Part shown: piece by piece, positions 7,529 through 18,718 of the stretch
How positions within the stretch are numbered: the stretch's first letter is position 1
Layout of the letters: every line of letters begins with the position of its first letter
DNA from: Thermohalobaculum sp039805905
GTDB lineage: Bacteria > Pseudomonadota > Alphaproteobacteria > Rhodobacterales > Rhodobacteraceae
Length of the DNA stretch: 64,000 bases
Assembly: GCA_039805905.1 (NCBI GenBank)
Contig: JBDIVM010000005.1
Span: 1 to 64,000 of the forward strand
Reading direction: 5' to 3'
Notes under the pieces: model-generated
Databases searched by the model: none
Told to the model about the DNA's origin: nothing
What the model saw: only the letters and a program-made list of their open reading frames with translations
Position numbers and translations under genes: made by a program

Positions 7529-9112
7529 TTACCGGCCTGACTGTGCGACTTTGCGTCCGGCATTTCCAGCGTTTTTTGTGCGAATGCTCAGTATGCCCCA
7601 TGCACCTGAGCCGAATAGGGAAATCGCGGCAAGCATCTCGAGCCGGCCAAGGATCATGATCAGGGCGAGGATGACGCGCTGCGATTCGGACAGGCGGGAA
7701 AAGTCGATGTCGCCCGGCGCGACGGTGCCGAAGGCCGGACCGGTGTTGGAGATCGCCGATATCGACGCGATCAGCGCGTCCTCGAACTTCATCCCGGTGA
7801 CGGTCAGCGCGATCATCGAACAGAGGATCGCTGCCGCATAGAGCATCACGAATGCCCACGCGAAGAAGGCTCCTTGCCGCAGGATGCCCCGCAGGCGGGC
7901 GCCCGCGGCCAGAACGCTGTTCGGTTGGGCGATACGTTCGAGCTCGAAATGGCCATGCCTCAGGAGCGCATAGAACCGGATCAGCTTGATGCCGCCTGCG
8001 GTGGTCGCCGCGCCGCCGCCGATTGCGCAGAGTCCCAGCAGGATCAGGGCCGGATTGTCGAGGCCGCTCCAGCCACGGGCGCTCTGCCAGAACGCGCTCT
8101 CGAAGCCTGTGGTGGTGGCGAAGGAGAGAGACGTGAAGACCGCGCCCCACAATGCCTTCAGGGCATCGGGCGTCCCCTCGGCCGCATCGGCCGTCAGGGC
8201 ACCGAACCAGTGGCGCAGGAACAATGCAAGGGTCACCGTCGAAACCAGCAGCAGCAGCAGCAGGAGTTCCGGGTCACGCAGCCAGCGCCGCAGCCGGCCG
8301 ACACGCCGCGAGGGGAAATAGGTCAGGCGGGTGGTGGCAAGCAGCAGGAAGATCGCGGCGATCGCCTCGACCGGCAGGCTGCGGGCCGCCGCCATCCCCT
8401 GCGGATGCGGCGATATCCCGCTGGTGGAGACGATCGACATGGCGTGAACCGCGGCTGAAAGCCCGTCCTGATCCAGCGCCGAGAACAGCAGGGCGAGGAT
8501 CGCCGTCAACCCGGCATAGGCCGGCAGCACCCGCCGCACCGCGCGCACCAGGCGGTCCTCGATGCCGGCGATCGAGCTTCCGCCCAGCATCGGCGCGCCG
8601 CCGGTCGCACCGGGAAGCCCGTCAGCCTGCAGCGAGGTCTCGGTCCCGCCCAGATTGCGCGGCGCCAGGATGGCGAAGGCGGCAGTCAGCGTCAGCAGAC
8701 CGCCCGACCAGCCGACGAAACCGCGCCAGAGGTGGATAGCCGGGGGGATTGTTCCAGGCTCGGCATAGACCGACCCCCCGGTGGTCGTGAACGCGCAGAG
8801 CATCTCGAACCAGGCGCCGCCGAAACCGACAAACGGCGTGCGGAGCCAGAGTGGAACCGCTGCGACCATCGGCACGAGGGCCCAGCATGCGACAAGCTCT
8901 CGCAGCTCGGCAGCCGCGGTGCGACCCCGCACGCCCGGCGCGAGTGCCACCGCCACGGTCGCAGTCGCGAACCCGGTGACCACGGCACAGGCCAGGAAGA
9001 ACCGCAGGCTCTGCCAGTCACCGTACCGGGCAGCATAGGCCGCGACCGCCAGCATGCCGGGGACGAGCGCCCCGAGGCAGAACGGCAGGAGCGGCAGGCG
9101 CAGCAACGGCAT
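7529..9112 (-). CDS. trkH: Trk potassium uptake system membrane subunit TrkH
   Basis: This 527-residue polytopic protein is the K+-conducting subunit. The first selectivity-filter region is visible as CAFTTTGGSVY, with later pore loops around STSGISPHP and LSFATTTGFES, each following a hydrophobic pair as in the four-fold MPM repeat. A conserved basic cluster and GGAATTAGGIKLIRF near the third repeat match the family. A run of seven leucines at about 280, encoded by CTG repeats (8246-8270 on the plus strand), is unusually homopolymeric. It follows trkA by 10 bases, so the two are co-transcribed. Confidence 0.94.
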   Translation of the reverse strand: MPLLRLPLLPFCLGALVPGMLAVAAYAARYGDWQSLRFFLACAVVTGFATATVAVALAPGVRGRTAAAELRELVACWALVPMVAAVPLWLRTPFVGFGGAWFEMLCAFTTTGGSVYAEPGTIPPAIHLWRGFVGWSGGLLTLTAAFAILAPRNLGGTETSLQADGLPGATGGAPMLGGSSIAGIEDRLVRAVRRVLPAYAGLTAILALLFSALDQDGLSAAVHAMSIVSTSGISPHPQGMAAARSLPVEAIAAIFLLLATTRLTYFPSRRVGRLRRWLRDPELLLLLLLVSTVTLALFLRHWFGALTADAAEGTPDALKALWGAVFTSLSFATTTGFESAFWQSARGWSGLDNPALILLGLCAIGGGAATTAGGIKLIRFYALLRHGHFELERIAQPNSVLAAGARLRGILRQGAFFAWAFVMLYAAAILCSMIALTVTGMKFEDALIASISAISNTGPAFGTVAPGDIDFSRLSESQRVILALIMILGRLEMLAAISLFGSGAWGILSIRTKNAGNAGRKVAQSGR

Positions 9113-9122
9113 GCGGCAACCC

Positions 9123-10496
9123 TCAGAAGAATTCCGGGCTCACCCGGAACATCTGCTCGACCTCGCGGACGGCGGCGCGGACGGCAAACATCACCATGAC
9201 GTCGCCGACCTGAATCTCAGTGTCGCCATGGGGCAGTATGACATCGCGGCCACGCTGCAGCGCGCCGATGATCGAGCCTGCTGGAGTCGGCATGTCGCGC
9301 ACGCGCTTCCCCGCAACCGGCGAGGTGGCCATGACCTGAGCCTCGACGACCTCGCCCTCGCCGCGCCCGATCGAATAGACCGCGCGGACCCGGCCGCGGC
9401 GCACATGGCGCAGGATCGAGGAGACCGTGGTGGCACGCGGGTTGATCAGGGCGTTGACCCCGAGCGGGACCGCAATCCGCTCGAAGGTGGGATCGTTCGA
9501 AAGCGCGATCGAGATCGGGCAGCCGAGCTGCTCGGCCAACGCGCAGGACAGCAGGTTCGTCCGGTCGTCATTGGTGAGGGCAACGATGGCGTCGGCCTCC
9601 TGCACCCCTGCCTCGGTCAGGATCTCGATGCTGAGCGCGTCACCGTTGAGCACGATCGTGCGGCGGACATGGTCGGCTGCGTATTCGGCGCGCGCCCGGT
9701 CGCGCTCGATGATCTTGCACCGCAGGTTGTCGCTGTCCTCTATTTGGCGGGCGACCCTGAGGCCGATGTTCCCGGCCCCGACGACCACGATCCGCTCGGC
9801 GCTCAGATTCTTGCGCCCGAAGATGGCGATCGTGCGGTTGAGGTCGTCATGGGCCGAGATGAAGTAGATCTCGTCGTTGGCGAACAGCTGGTCATCGCCA
9901 TGGGTCACCCAGACCTTGCCCTCCCGGCGAACAGCCACGACCATGGCGCGGAGGGTCGAGAACAGTTCGCTCAGCTGGCGCAGCGGCGTGTTCAGTACCG
10001 GGCAGTCCTCGTCGAGCTTCAGGCCGACGAAATCGACCGCGCCGCCCAGGAACGGCTCGATATCGAAGACCGCGGTCGCGCGCATCCTCCGCATCGTCAC
10101 GTTCGCGACCTCGGCCTCGGGCGAGATGATGACGTCGATCGGCAGGTGCTCTCGGCGGAACAGGTCGCTCCATTCCGCCTCGAGATAGCTGTCGGCGCGG
10201 ATGCGGGCGATCTTGGTCGGCACCTGGAAGACCGAATGGGCCACCTGGCACGCGACCATGTTGACCTCGTCGGTCGAGGTCGCGGCGATCAGCATGTCGC
10301 AGTCGCGCGCGCCGGCGCGGGACAGGACGTCGGGATGCGAGGCGAAGCCGACGACGCCCGCCACATCAAGGGTGTCGGTCGCCGCTCGGACGAGCTGTGC
10401 GTTGCTGTCGATGACGGTAACGGCGTTGCCCTCGTCGGAGAGGTGACGCGCGATCTGCGAGCCGACCTGCCCCGCGCCGCAAACGATCACCTTCAT
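9123..10496 (-). CDS. trkA: Trk system potassium transporter peripheral protein TrkA
   Basis: This 457-residue cytoplasmic regulator binds NAD(H)/ATP and gates TrkH. It has the normal duplicated RCK architecture: RCK-N with GAGQVGSQIARHL at 7-19 and acidic VID, a TrkA-C domain, a second RCK-N with VVVGAGNIGLRVARQIED near 235, and a second TrkA-C. Length matches E. coli TrkA (458). It lies between ntrX and trkH on the same strand. The ntrYX-trkA linkage is widespread in alphaproteobacteria and suggests common transcription. Confidence 0.96.
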   Translation of the reverse strand: MKVIVCGAGQVGSQIARHLSDEGNAVTVIDSNAQLVRAATDTLDVAGVVGFASHPDVLSRAGARDCDMLIAATSTDEVNMVACQVAHSVFQVPTKIARIRADSYLEAEWSDLFRREHLPIDVIISPEAEVANVTMRRMRATAVFDIEPFLGGAVDFVGLKLDEDCPVLNTPLRQLSELFSTLRAMVVAVRREGKVWVTHGDDQLFANDEIYFISAHDDLNRTIAIFGRKNLSAERIVVVGAGNIGLRVARQIEDSDNLRCKIIERDRARAEYAADHVRRTIVLNGDALSIEILTEAGVQEADAIVALTNDDRTNLLSCALAEQLGCPISIALSNDPTFERIAVPLGVNALINPRATTVSSILRHVRRGRVRAVYSIGRGEGEVVEAQVMATSPVAGKRVRDMPTPAGSIIGALQRGRDVILPHGDTEIQVGDVMVMFAVRAAVREVEQMFRVSPEFF

Positions 10497-10549
10497 CGGC
10501 TACTCCCCCAGCCCGAGCCGGGCGACTATGGGCGGACGGCGGCGGGCGG

Positions 10550-11995
10550 TCAATTCAGTTCGACCGCGACCGCGTGCTCCTCCTGGAACTCCTCCTCCTC
10601 GTCGTCCGCAATGGCGACGCGAATGCCGCCGCGAGAGGTGGTGACCACGCCCAGCATCTTCAGCTTGCGGTGCAGCGCCGAGCGCTCCATGCCGACGAAG
10701 GCGGCCGTGCGCGAGATGTTGCCGCCGAACCGGTTGATCTGGGCGATGAGATACTCGCGCTCGAACAGCTCGCGCGCCTCGCGCAACGGCAGGCCCGCGA
10801 CCAGTCCCATGACGCCGCCGAGGCCCGTCTCGCCCTCTTCGAGGCCCACGCCCCCGGGCAGTTCGTCGGCATCGATCACCGGACCGTCGCCACCGAGGAT
10901 CAGGACCTGTTCCATCATGTTACGGAGCTGGCGCACATTGCCGGGCCAGTCGCGGGTCTGCAGGGCAGCAACGGCGCTCTCGCCCAGCCGCCGGCGCGGC
11001 AGGCCCTGCTGGCGGGAGAACATCTCGAGAAAGGCCGCGGCGAGTTCCGGAATGTCCTCGCGCCGTCTGTCGAGCGGCGGAACCTCGATCGGCACGACGT
11101 TCAGCCGGTGGAACAGATCCTCGCGGAACCTGCCCTCGCGAATTTCGCGCTGGAGGTCGCGGTTCGAGGCGCTGATCACCCGCACATCGACCCTGACCGT
11201 CGCGGTTCCGCCGAGGCGGATGAATGCCTGGTCGACGAGCACGCGGAGGATCTTCGACTGCGTGCCGTAGGGCATGTCGCCGACCTCGTCGATGAACAGC
11301 GTTCCGCCATGGGCCCGCTCGAAGAGACCCGCCTGGACAGGGCGGTCGGACGATTCGCGGCCGAACAGCACCTCCTCCATCCGGTCCGCCTCGATCGATG
11401 CCGCATTGACCACGACGAAGGGCAGACCGCTGCGATCGGAATGGGCGTGGATGAACCGGGCCGCCACCTCCTTGCCGGTCCCGGGTCCACCGGTCAGCAG
11501 CACCCGGCTGCCGCCGCGGGCGACCCGCATCAGCTTGTTGCGAAGGGCATTCATCGCCGGCGAGGCGCCGAGCAGCTCGGCGCTGGCACTCTCTGCCGAG
11601 CGCAGCCGCGCATTCTCGCGGCGGAGCCGGCCAGCCTCAAGGGCGCGGCCGACCACGACCATGAGCTGGTTCATGTTGAACGGCTTCTCGATGAAGTCGT
11701 ACGCACCCTGCTGCACCGCCGCGACGGCGACTTCGATGTTGCCGTGGCCAGAGATGATGACGATCGGGATATCCTGGTTGTCACGCTTCACATTCTTCAG
11801 GATCTCGATGCCGTCCATCCGGCTGCCCTGCAGCCAGATGTCGAGGATGATGAGGTCCGGCGCCGCGGTTTCGATCGCCGCGAAGGCTCCATCGGCGTCC
11901 TGCGCTGTCCGCACCGAATGGCCCTCGTCGGACAGCAGGTCCGATAGGATGTTCCGGATGTCCGCCTCGTCGTCGACCAGGAGCACGTCTGCCAT
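10550..11995 (-). CDS. ntrX: NtrX, response regulator of the NtrYX system
   Basis: This 481-residue regulator has a receiver domain with phosphoacceptor D52 and K104, an AAA+ domain (Walker A GGPGTGKE at 169-176, Walker B TLFIDEVGD at 232-240), and a C-terminal Fis-type helix-turn-helix (ISRTAAFVGMERSALHRKL). The sigma-54 contact motif GAFTGA is absent: the loop between FGRESSD and GLFERAHGG contains no such sequence. It therefore probably regulates without remodelling sigma-54 holoenzyme. The C-terminal tail is strikingly acidic (DDEEEEFQEE). It follows ntrY by 18 bases. NtrYX controls nitrogen, redox or envelope genes depending on species. Confidence 0.94.
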   Translation of the reverse strand: MADVLLVDDEADIRNILSDLLSDEGHSVRTAQDADGAFAAIETAAPDLIILDIWLQGSRMDGIEILKNVKRDNQDIPIVIISGHGNIEVAVAAVQQGAYDFIEKPFNMNQLMVVVGRALEAGRLRRENARLRSAESASAELLGASPAMNALRNKLMRVARGGSRVLLTGGPGTGKEVAARFIHAHSDRSGLPFVVVNAASIEADRMEEVLFGRESSDRPVQAGLFERAHGGTLFIDEVGDMPYGTQSKILRVLVDQAFIRLGGTATVRVDVRVISASNRDLQREIREGRFREDLFHRLNVVPIEVPPLDRRREDIPELAAAFLEMFSRQQGLPRRRLGESAVAALQTRDWPGNVRQLRNMMEQVLILGGDGPVIDADELPGGVGLEEGETGLGGVMGLVAGLPLREARELFEREYLIAQINRFGGNISRTAAFVGMERSALHRKLKMLGVVTTSRGGIRVAIADDEEEEFQEEHAVAVELN

Positions 11996-12013
11996 CTGTC
12001 CCGCCTCGCTTTC

Positions 12014-14272
12014 TCAAACGCCCGCTGTTTCCGTCTCTGGCCCAGGAGTCTGGTTCCGCAACGCCGGCCTGGGGAGTCTCAGCGTTACCTGTGCACCGTC
12101 GAGCCCGGACTCTGCCGGGGCGTCGCCGAGCGTGAGTTCGCCGCCGTGCTGCTCGACAATCTTCTTAACGATCGCAAGACCGAGCCCGGTGCCCTTCTTG
12201 CGGTTGGTCACATAGGGATCGGTCAGCCGGTCCCTGCCATCCGCGGGCAGGCCTGCGCCATTGTCCGCGATCTCGATCCGGTAGGATCGCGGACCGGACA
12301 CCAGCGCGACCCGGATGCGGCCCTTGAGCCCGGCATTGTCCTCGGTCTCGCGGCGCACCTCGATCGCGTCGGCCGCATTCTGCAAAAGGTTGGTCAGGCA
12401 CTGGCCGATCAGGCCGCGGTCACAGGTGACGGCGACCGGACCCTCCGGTACGTCCACCTCGTAGCCGATGTCGCCATGGCCCTCGCGCTGGAGGAGGACC
12501 GCGTCGCGCAGCAGCGCCGCCAGATCCTCGTCTGCCTGCACCGGCTCGGGCATCCGCGCAAATCGCGAGAACTCGTCGACCATGCGACGAATGTCGTCCG
12601 CCTGGCGCGTGATCACGTCGAGATACTGTTCGAAGGACTGCCCGTCACCGCCCAAGCGGCCGGCAAACTTCCGGCGCATCCGGTCGGCGGAAAGCTGGAT
12701 CGGCGTGAGCGGGTTCTTGATCTCGTGGGCGACCCGGCGGGCCACATCGCCCCAGGCAGCCATGCGCTGGGCCGAGGCAAGCGCCGAGATGTCGTCGAAG
12801 GTCAGCACGTGGCCCTCGCCGGGTTCCTCCGGCGCCTTGGGGGCAATCCGGCACAGATACTCGCGCGTCTGGCCGTCGGCGACGGCCCGAACCTCTCCCC
12901 GCGCGATCCCGGCGGCGGCGCCGCGCGCGGCCTCGACGAGGGGCTGGAACTCCGGCGCCACCTCTTCGAGCGGCTTGCCGGTGGATGCCAGCGGATCGAT
13001 CCGGAGCATGTCCGCGGCGGCCTCGTTCACAAGGTCGATGCGGCTCTCGCCATCGAGACCGATCACACCGGCCGTGACGCCCGAGAGGACCGCCTCGATG
13101 AAATGACGGCGGATCTCGGAATCCTCCTTGGCCGAGACCAGCGCATTGCGCTGCGCCTTGAGCTGCCGGATCATCCGGTTGAAGACACGGCCGAGCGTGG
13201 CGATCTCGTCGCTGCCCCTTTGCTCCTTCACATGGGTGTCCAGATTGCCGGCTCCGACGCTCTCGGCCGCCTCGGCGAGGCGGCCGACGGGGCGCGCGAG
13301 GCGCTCGGCAAACCAGAGGCCCAGCAGGATCGCCGAGAGGATCACCAGCAGAGCGAAGCCGATGTAGATGAGGGCGAAGTCGAACAGGATCCCGTCGCGT
13401 TCGGCTTCGAGCCGCTCATAGAGCTGCACCGTATCCTGGGTCTCGTCCAGCAGTTGCAGCACTCGTCCCTGGACATCGCGGGTAACATAGAGAAAGGCGT
13501 CGAAATAGTTGGTCAGATAGACCAGCGCCCGGATCTCGTTGTTGCCCTCGTCCTCCATGATGACGACCTCGCCCGCCCGCGCACGGGCCAGCTGCTCGTC
13601 GCTCGGCGGCTCGAAGTTGAAGAGGTAGCTGAACTCGCCGCGGGCCAGGATCTCCTTCTGCGAATTGAACACATAGGCCTCGGGAAGCTCGCGCAGCAGC
13701 GCCTGCTGCGAGACCAGTTCGTTGAGCTGGTTCGCCGTCAACCCGGTCGCGGCGGCCCGGTTGAGATCGTTGGCCATGGCGAGCACGTCGCCCTTGATCT
13801 TGCCGCGGTGCTCGCGCTCATAGGCCTGGGCGGTGGCCAGCGAGTTGCGCACGACGCTGCCAACCTGCTCCGAGAACCACGACTCGATGCCGAAATTCAC
13901 CGTGATCGTGGCGAAGATCGCGACGATGATGGTGGGCGCGAGTGCAACGCCGGCAAAGACCCCGGTCAGGCGCAGATGGAGCCGCGAGCCGGCGGAACCG
14001 CGCCGGCGCGCACTGACCAGCCGCCCGATCTTGAGCCCGATGATGCCGATGAGCACCAGCAGATAAAGCAGATCGGCGAACAGGATACCGCGGATGAAGG
14101 GCGTCGTCCCCTCGGCACGCTTGCCGACCGCGAACATCACCGAGGTCGCCGCAGCAAGCACGGGACCAAGCAGCACGAGCGCGAAAATCACATCGCGCGC
14201 AAGCCATCGGCTCCGTTGCTCGCCCGTGCCCTGCTCCGGCATCGAGGCGGTGATCGCGCCCAGATCTGTCAC
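12014..14272 (-). CDS. ntrY: NtrY, membrane sensor histidine kinase
   Basis: This 752-residue kinase has about four transmembrane segments (roughly 27-48, 62-83, 103-125 and 298-320). A large extracytoplasmic sensing region lies at about 130-297, followed by HAMP (FAERLARPVGRLAEAAESV), PAS (about 390-490), HisKA with phosphoacceptor H516 in VAHEIKNPLTPIQLS, and HATPase_c with an N-box (LTNLLQNAADAI) and G-box (DNGAGLP, GTGLGLAIVKK). All catalytic motifs are intact. The start is a GTG. It sits between ntrC (48-base gap) and ntrX (18-base gap) and presumably phosphorylates NtrX. Confidence 0.95.
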   Translation of the reverse strand: MTDLGAITASMPEQGTGEQRSRWLARDVIFALVLLGPVLAAATSVMFAVGKRAEGTTPFIRGILFADLLYLLVLIGIIGLKIGRLVSARRRGSAGSRLHLRLTGVFAGVALAPTIIVAIFATITVNFGIESWFSEQVGSVVRNSLATAQAYEREHRGKIKGDVLAMANDLNRAAATGLTANQLNELVSQQALLRELPEAYVFNSQKEILARGEFSYLFNFEPPSDEQLARARAGEVVIMEDEGNNEIRALVYLTNYFDAFLYVTRDVQGRVLQLLDETQDTVQLYERLEAERDGILFDFALIYIGFALLVILSAILLGLWFAERLARPVGRLAEAAESVGAGNLDTHVKEQRGSDEIATLGRVFNRMIRQLKAQRNALVSAKEDSEIRRHFIEAVLSGVTAGVIGLDGESRIDLVNEAAADMLRIDPLASTGKPLEEVAPEFQPLVEAARGAAAGIARGEVRAVADGQTREYLCRIAPKAPEEPGEGHVLTFDDISALASAQRMAAWGDVARRVAHEIKNPLTPIQLSADRMRRKFAGRLGGDGQSFEQYLDVITRQADDIRRMVDEFSRFARMPEPVQADEDLAALLRDAVLLQREGHGDIGYEVDVPEGPVAVTCDRGLIGQCLTNLLQNAADAIEVRRETEDNAGLKGRIRVALVSGPRSYRIEIADNGAGLPADGRDRLTDPYVTNRKKGTGLGLAIVKKIVEQHGGELTLGDAPAESGLDGAQVTLRLPRPALRNQTPGPETETAGV

Positions 14273-14320
14273 GCTGCCTCGTTCAGGCCCCGAGAGGCCT
14301 CTGGGTCTACTGTTGCGAAA

Positions 14321-15780
<1,460 letters not shown>

Positions 15781-15784
<4 letters not shown>

Positions 15785-16881
15785 GCTGCATCCTCTGCGC
15801 CCTCGACCGGCCTCGAGGCATCCTCTGCCGCCATCGGCAGCAGAAGCCGGAACCGGGTCCAGCCCGGCTCGGACTCGCACGAGATCACGCCGCCATGGTC
15901 CGAAACGATCTTCGAGACCAGTGCCAGCCCCAGCCCGGTGCCGGACGCCTTCGAGCTCACGAATGGCTCGAAGATATGGCGCTGCAGCTCCTCCGGAACT
16001 CCCGTTCCGTTGTCGGCGATCACGACCTGCAGGGGCAGGCTCTCGCGCTGTCCGGACGGGGTGACGACCTTCATCCCGGCACGGTAGGCGCTGCGCACGG
16101 TGATGATGCCGCCGACCTGCGGCACCGCCTCGGCAGCGTTCTTGAGCAGGTTCAGCATCGCCTGCATCAGCTGATGCGGGTCGCCCAGCGTTGGCGGCAG
16201 CGACGGATCGTAGTCCTGGACAAAGCGGGCATGGGCGGCGAAACCGGCCTTGGCAGCGCGGCAGGCGCGGTCGAGAACGTCGTGGATGTTCAGCGGCCGG
16301 TAGCGGCCGGGACCGATGTCGCCGAACTGCTCGACCCGCGCGACAAGCGCGCCGATACGCTCCGCCTCCTCGCGGATCAGCGTGGCCAGTTCGCGATCCT
16401 CGTCGGCAAGGCCCATCTGCAGGAGCTGGGCCGCGCCCGAGATGCCGGCGAGCGGATTCCTGATCTCGTGCGCGAGCATCTGCGCCATGCCGGCGACCGA
16501 GCGGGCAGCAGTGCGGTGGGTCAGCGAGCGGTCCATGGTCTCGACGATGGCGCGGGGGTGGATCATGACGACGGCGCCGCCCTCGCCCATCGGAGCCGCC
16601 TGCAGGTCGACCAGGCGCGCCGGCAGCTCGGGCCAGGTAAGGTCGACGCCATACTCGGCCATGTTGAGCCCCTGGCGCAGCACCTGCCGTACAAGGCTGG
16701 CGAGCCGGCTGTCCTCGCCGGCGATCGACGCCAGGATCTGCCCGCAGAGGTGGCGCTCCGATGTGCCCAGGAAGCTTTCCGCGGCGCCATTGACAGCCAG
16801 GATGGCGCCATCGCCACCGATCGCCATCACCGGGTTCGGCAGGCTGTTCCAGATCAGTTCGGCGGCGGGGCGAGAGATCAT
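15781..16881 (-). CDS. ntrB: NtrB, nitrogen sensor histidine kinase
   Basis: This 366-residue soluble kinase/phosphatase partners NtrC and is normally controlled by GlnB-type PII protein. An N-terminal PAS domain (about 7-110) is followed by HisKA with H138 in MLAHEIRNPLAGISGA, then an ATPase domain with N-box LLKNAAEAV, G1 DNGTGVP and G2 GTGLGLALVSKI. There is no transmembrane segment. It is the first gene of ntrBC on the minus strand and diverges from ispDF across about 170 bases. The dusB gene that usually precedes ntrB in alphaproteobacteria is not here. Confidence 0.95.
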
Positions 16882-17054
16882 CGGACCATTTCCCGGGCGT
16901 CAGGATCGCGGCTGGTGGCGCCGATCGCGCCAGTTCGCATCTGACTGCCCAATCGGTGAGCATCCGACTCCGCTCATACCCTCGGCCCTTGTGCGGTTCA
17001 AGGGCGGGGCCTAGAACGCCCCGAGACCCGCGACAACCCGCCGCGAAGGCCAGA

Positions 17055-18233
17055 GTGAGAACAGCCGCGATCATCGTCGCCGCAGGGCGGGGCACGCGCC
17101 TCGGCGGCCCGGCGCCCAAGCAGTATCAGATGCTTGGCAGTGCGACCGTGCTCGCTCGCGCCATCCGCGGCGCACTGGCCTGCCCGGAGATCGGCGGCGT
17201 GCTGGTAGCGATCCAGCCGGAGGCGAGCGAGCTCTACGCCGGGGCTGTGGCGGCGATCGCCGATCCGCGCCTGCTCGCCCCGGTCCATGGCGGGGCCGAG
17301 CGGGCAGACACGGTGCGGCTCGCGCTCGAGGCACTGGAACCCCGCGCGCCGGAGGTCGTGCTGGTGCACGACGCCGCTCGCCCCTTCGCCAGCCCGGCGC
17401 TCTGGGCGGCGCTGGCGGCCCATGCGCGCAACGGCGAGGGCGCCATCGCGGCCGAGCCGGTCGTCGATGCGCTGTGGCGCGAGGCCGACGGTCTGGCCGA
17501 TGTTCCGGTGCCGCGCGCCGGGCTGTGGCGGGCGCAGACGCCGCAGGCCTTCCCGTTCGCGGCGCTGCTCGCCGCGCACCGGGCGGGCGGGGCCCCGGCC
17601 CTCCCTCCCGCCCTCGACGATGCCGAGGTATTCCGCCGCGCCGGGCTGCCGGTGCGGCTGATCCCCGGCGAGCCGGAAAACTTCAAGATCACCACCGCCG
17701 CCGACCTCGCCCGGGCCGAGCGGTTTGTGGCAAGGGGGGCGCCCATGGACATCCGCGTCGGCCACGGCTTCGACGTGCACCGCTACTGCGTGGGCGACCA
17801 TGTCACCCTCTGTGGCGTGCGCATTCGGCATGCCCGCGGGCTGGAAGGCCATTCAGACGCGGACGTAGGGCTGCACGCGCTGGCGGATGCGATATACGGC
17901 GCCATCGCGGATGGCGACATCGGCCGGCATTTCCCGCCCTCGGACCCGCAATGGAAGGGGGCGGAGAGCCATGTCTTCCTGCGCCATGCCGGCTGCCGGG
18001 TGGCGGCGCGCGGCGGGCGGATTGCCAATGTCGACGTCACGCTCCTGTGCGAGCGGCCGAAGATCGCGCCCCACGCCGCCGCGATGCAGGCCCGGATCGG
18101 CGAGATCCTGGGGCTGGCACCCGACCGGGTCGGCATCAAGGCCACCACAATGGAGCGCATGGGCTTCGCCGGCCGCGAGGAAGGCATGGCAGCGCTGGCG
18201 ACCGCCACGGTGATCCTCGAGGGCCGCGCATGA
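17055..18233 (+). CDS. ispDF: Bifunctional IspD/IspF (MEP pathway)
   Basis: This 392-residue fusion carries two non-consecutive steps of the MEP isoprenoid pathway. Residues 1-228 are the cytidylyltransferase IspD (AAIIVAAGRGTRLG nucleotide loop, KQYQ, VLVHDAARPF, APRxGLWRAQTPQAF-like region). Residues 231-392 are the cyclodiphosphate synthase IspF (RVGHGFDVHRY metal site, GHSDADVGLHALADAI, GDIGRHFPP). The GTG at 17055 gives the canonical start VRTAAIIVAAG; earlier in-frame sequence has no homology. Such fusions are typical of alphaproteobacteria. The gene overlaps pgpA by 4 bp. Confidence 0.95.
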   Translation: MRTAAIIVAAGRGTRLGGPAPKQYQMLGSATVLARAIRGALACPEIGGVLVAIQPEASELYAGAVAAIADPRLLAPVHGGAERADTVRLALEALEPRAPEVVLVHDAARPFASPALWAALAAHARNGEGAIAAEPVVDALWREADGLADVPVPRAGLWRAQTPQAFPFAALLAAHRAGGAPALPPALDDAEVFRRAGLPVRLIPGEPENFKITTAADLARAERFVARGAPMDIRVGHGFDVHRYCVGDHVTLCGVRIRHARGLEGHSDADVGLHALADAIYGAIADGDIGRHFPPSDPQWKGAESHVFLRHAGCRVAARGGRIANVDVTLLCERPKIAPHAAAMQARIGEILGLAPDRVGIKATTMERMGFAGREEGMAALATATVILEGRA

Positions 18234-18718
18234 CCCCGCGCGCCATCGCCACCTGTTTCGGTATCGGCGACCTGCCGGGGGCGCCCGGCACCTGGGCCTC
18301 GGCCGCGGCAATCCCGCTGGCCTGGGCACTGCACGCGGCGGGCGGCTTCTGGCTGGTCGCCCCGGCGACCCTGGCCATCGTCGCCATCGGCTGGTGGGCC
18401 ACGGCGCGCTATCTCGCCGGGCGCAAGGCCGATCCTTCGGAGGTGGTGATCGACGAGGCCGCGGGGATGCTGATCGCGCTCTGGCCGTTGTCGCTGGGGC
18501 TGACGGTGATGGAGGCGCCGGCCCATCTCTGGCCCTGGCCGGGCTGGGTGCTGGGCTTCCTGCTGTTCCGGTTCTTCGACATCGTGAAGCCGCCGCCGGT
18601 GCGCTGGGCCGACCGTTTGGACGGGCCGGCGGGCGTGATGCTCGACGATCTGGTGGCGGGGTCGCTCACCGCGCTGATCGCGACCGTTGCGGCGGGTGTC
18701 TCGCATGGCTGGCTCTGA
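18230..18718 (+). CDS. pgpA: Phosphatidylglycerophosphatase A
   Basis: This 162-residue inner-membrane phosphatase makes phosphatidylglycerol from its phosphate. Motifs are GIGDLPGAPGTWAS at the N terminus, DPSEVVIDEAAGM in the middle and FRFFDIVKPPPVRW followed by GVMLDDLVAG, all characteristic of PgpA, with three or four hydrophobic segments between. The start overlaps the ispDF stop (ATGA). Its product feeds cardiolipin synthesis, for which a cls gene lies at the left end of this window. Confidence 0.93.
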   Translation: MTPRAIATCFGIGDLPGAPGTWASAAAIPLAWALHAAGGFWLVAPATLAIVAIGWWATARYLAGRKADPSEVVIDEAAGMLIALWPLSLGLTVMEAPAHLWPWPGWVLGFLLFRFFDIVKPPPVRWADRLDGPAGVMLDDLVAGSLTALIATVAAGVSHGWL

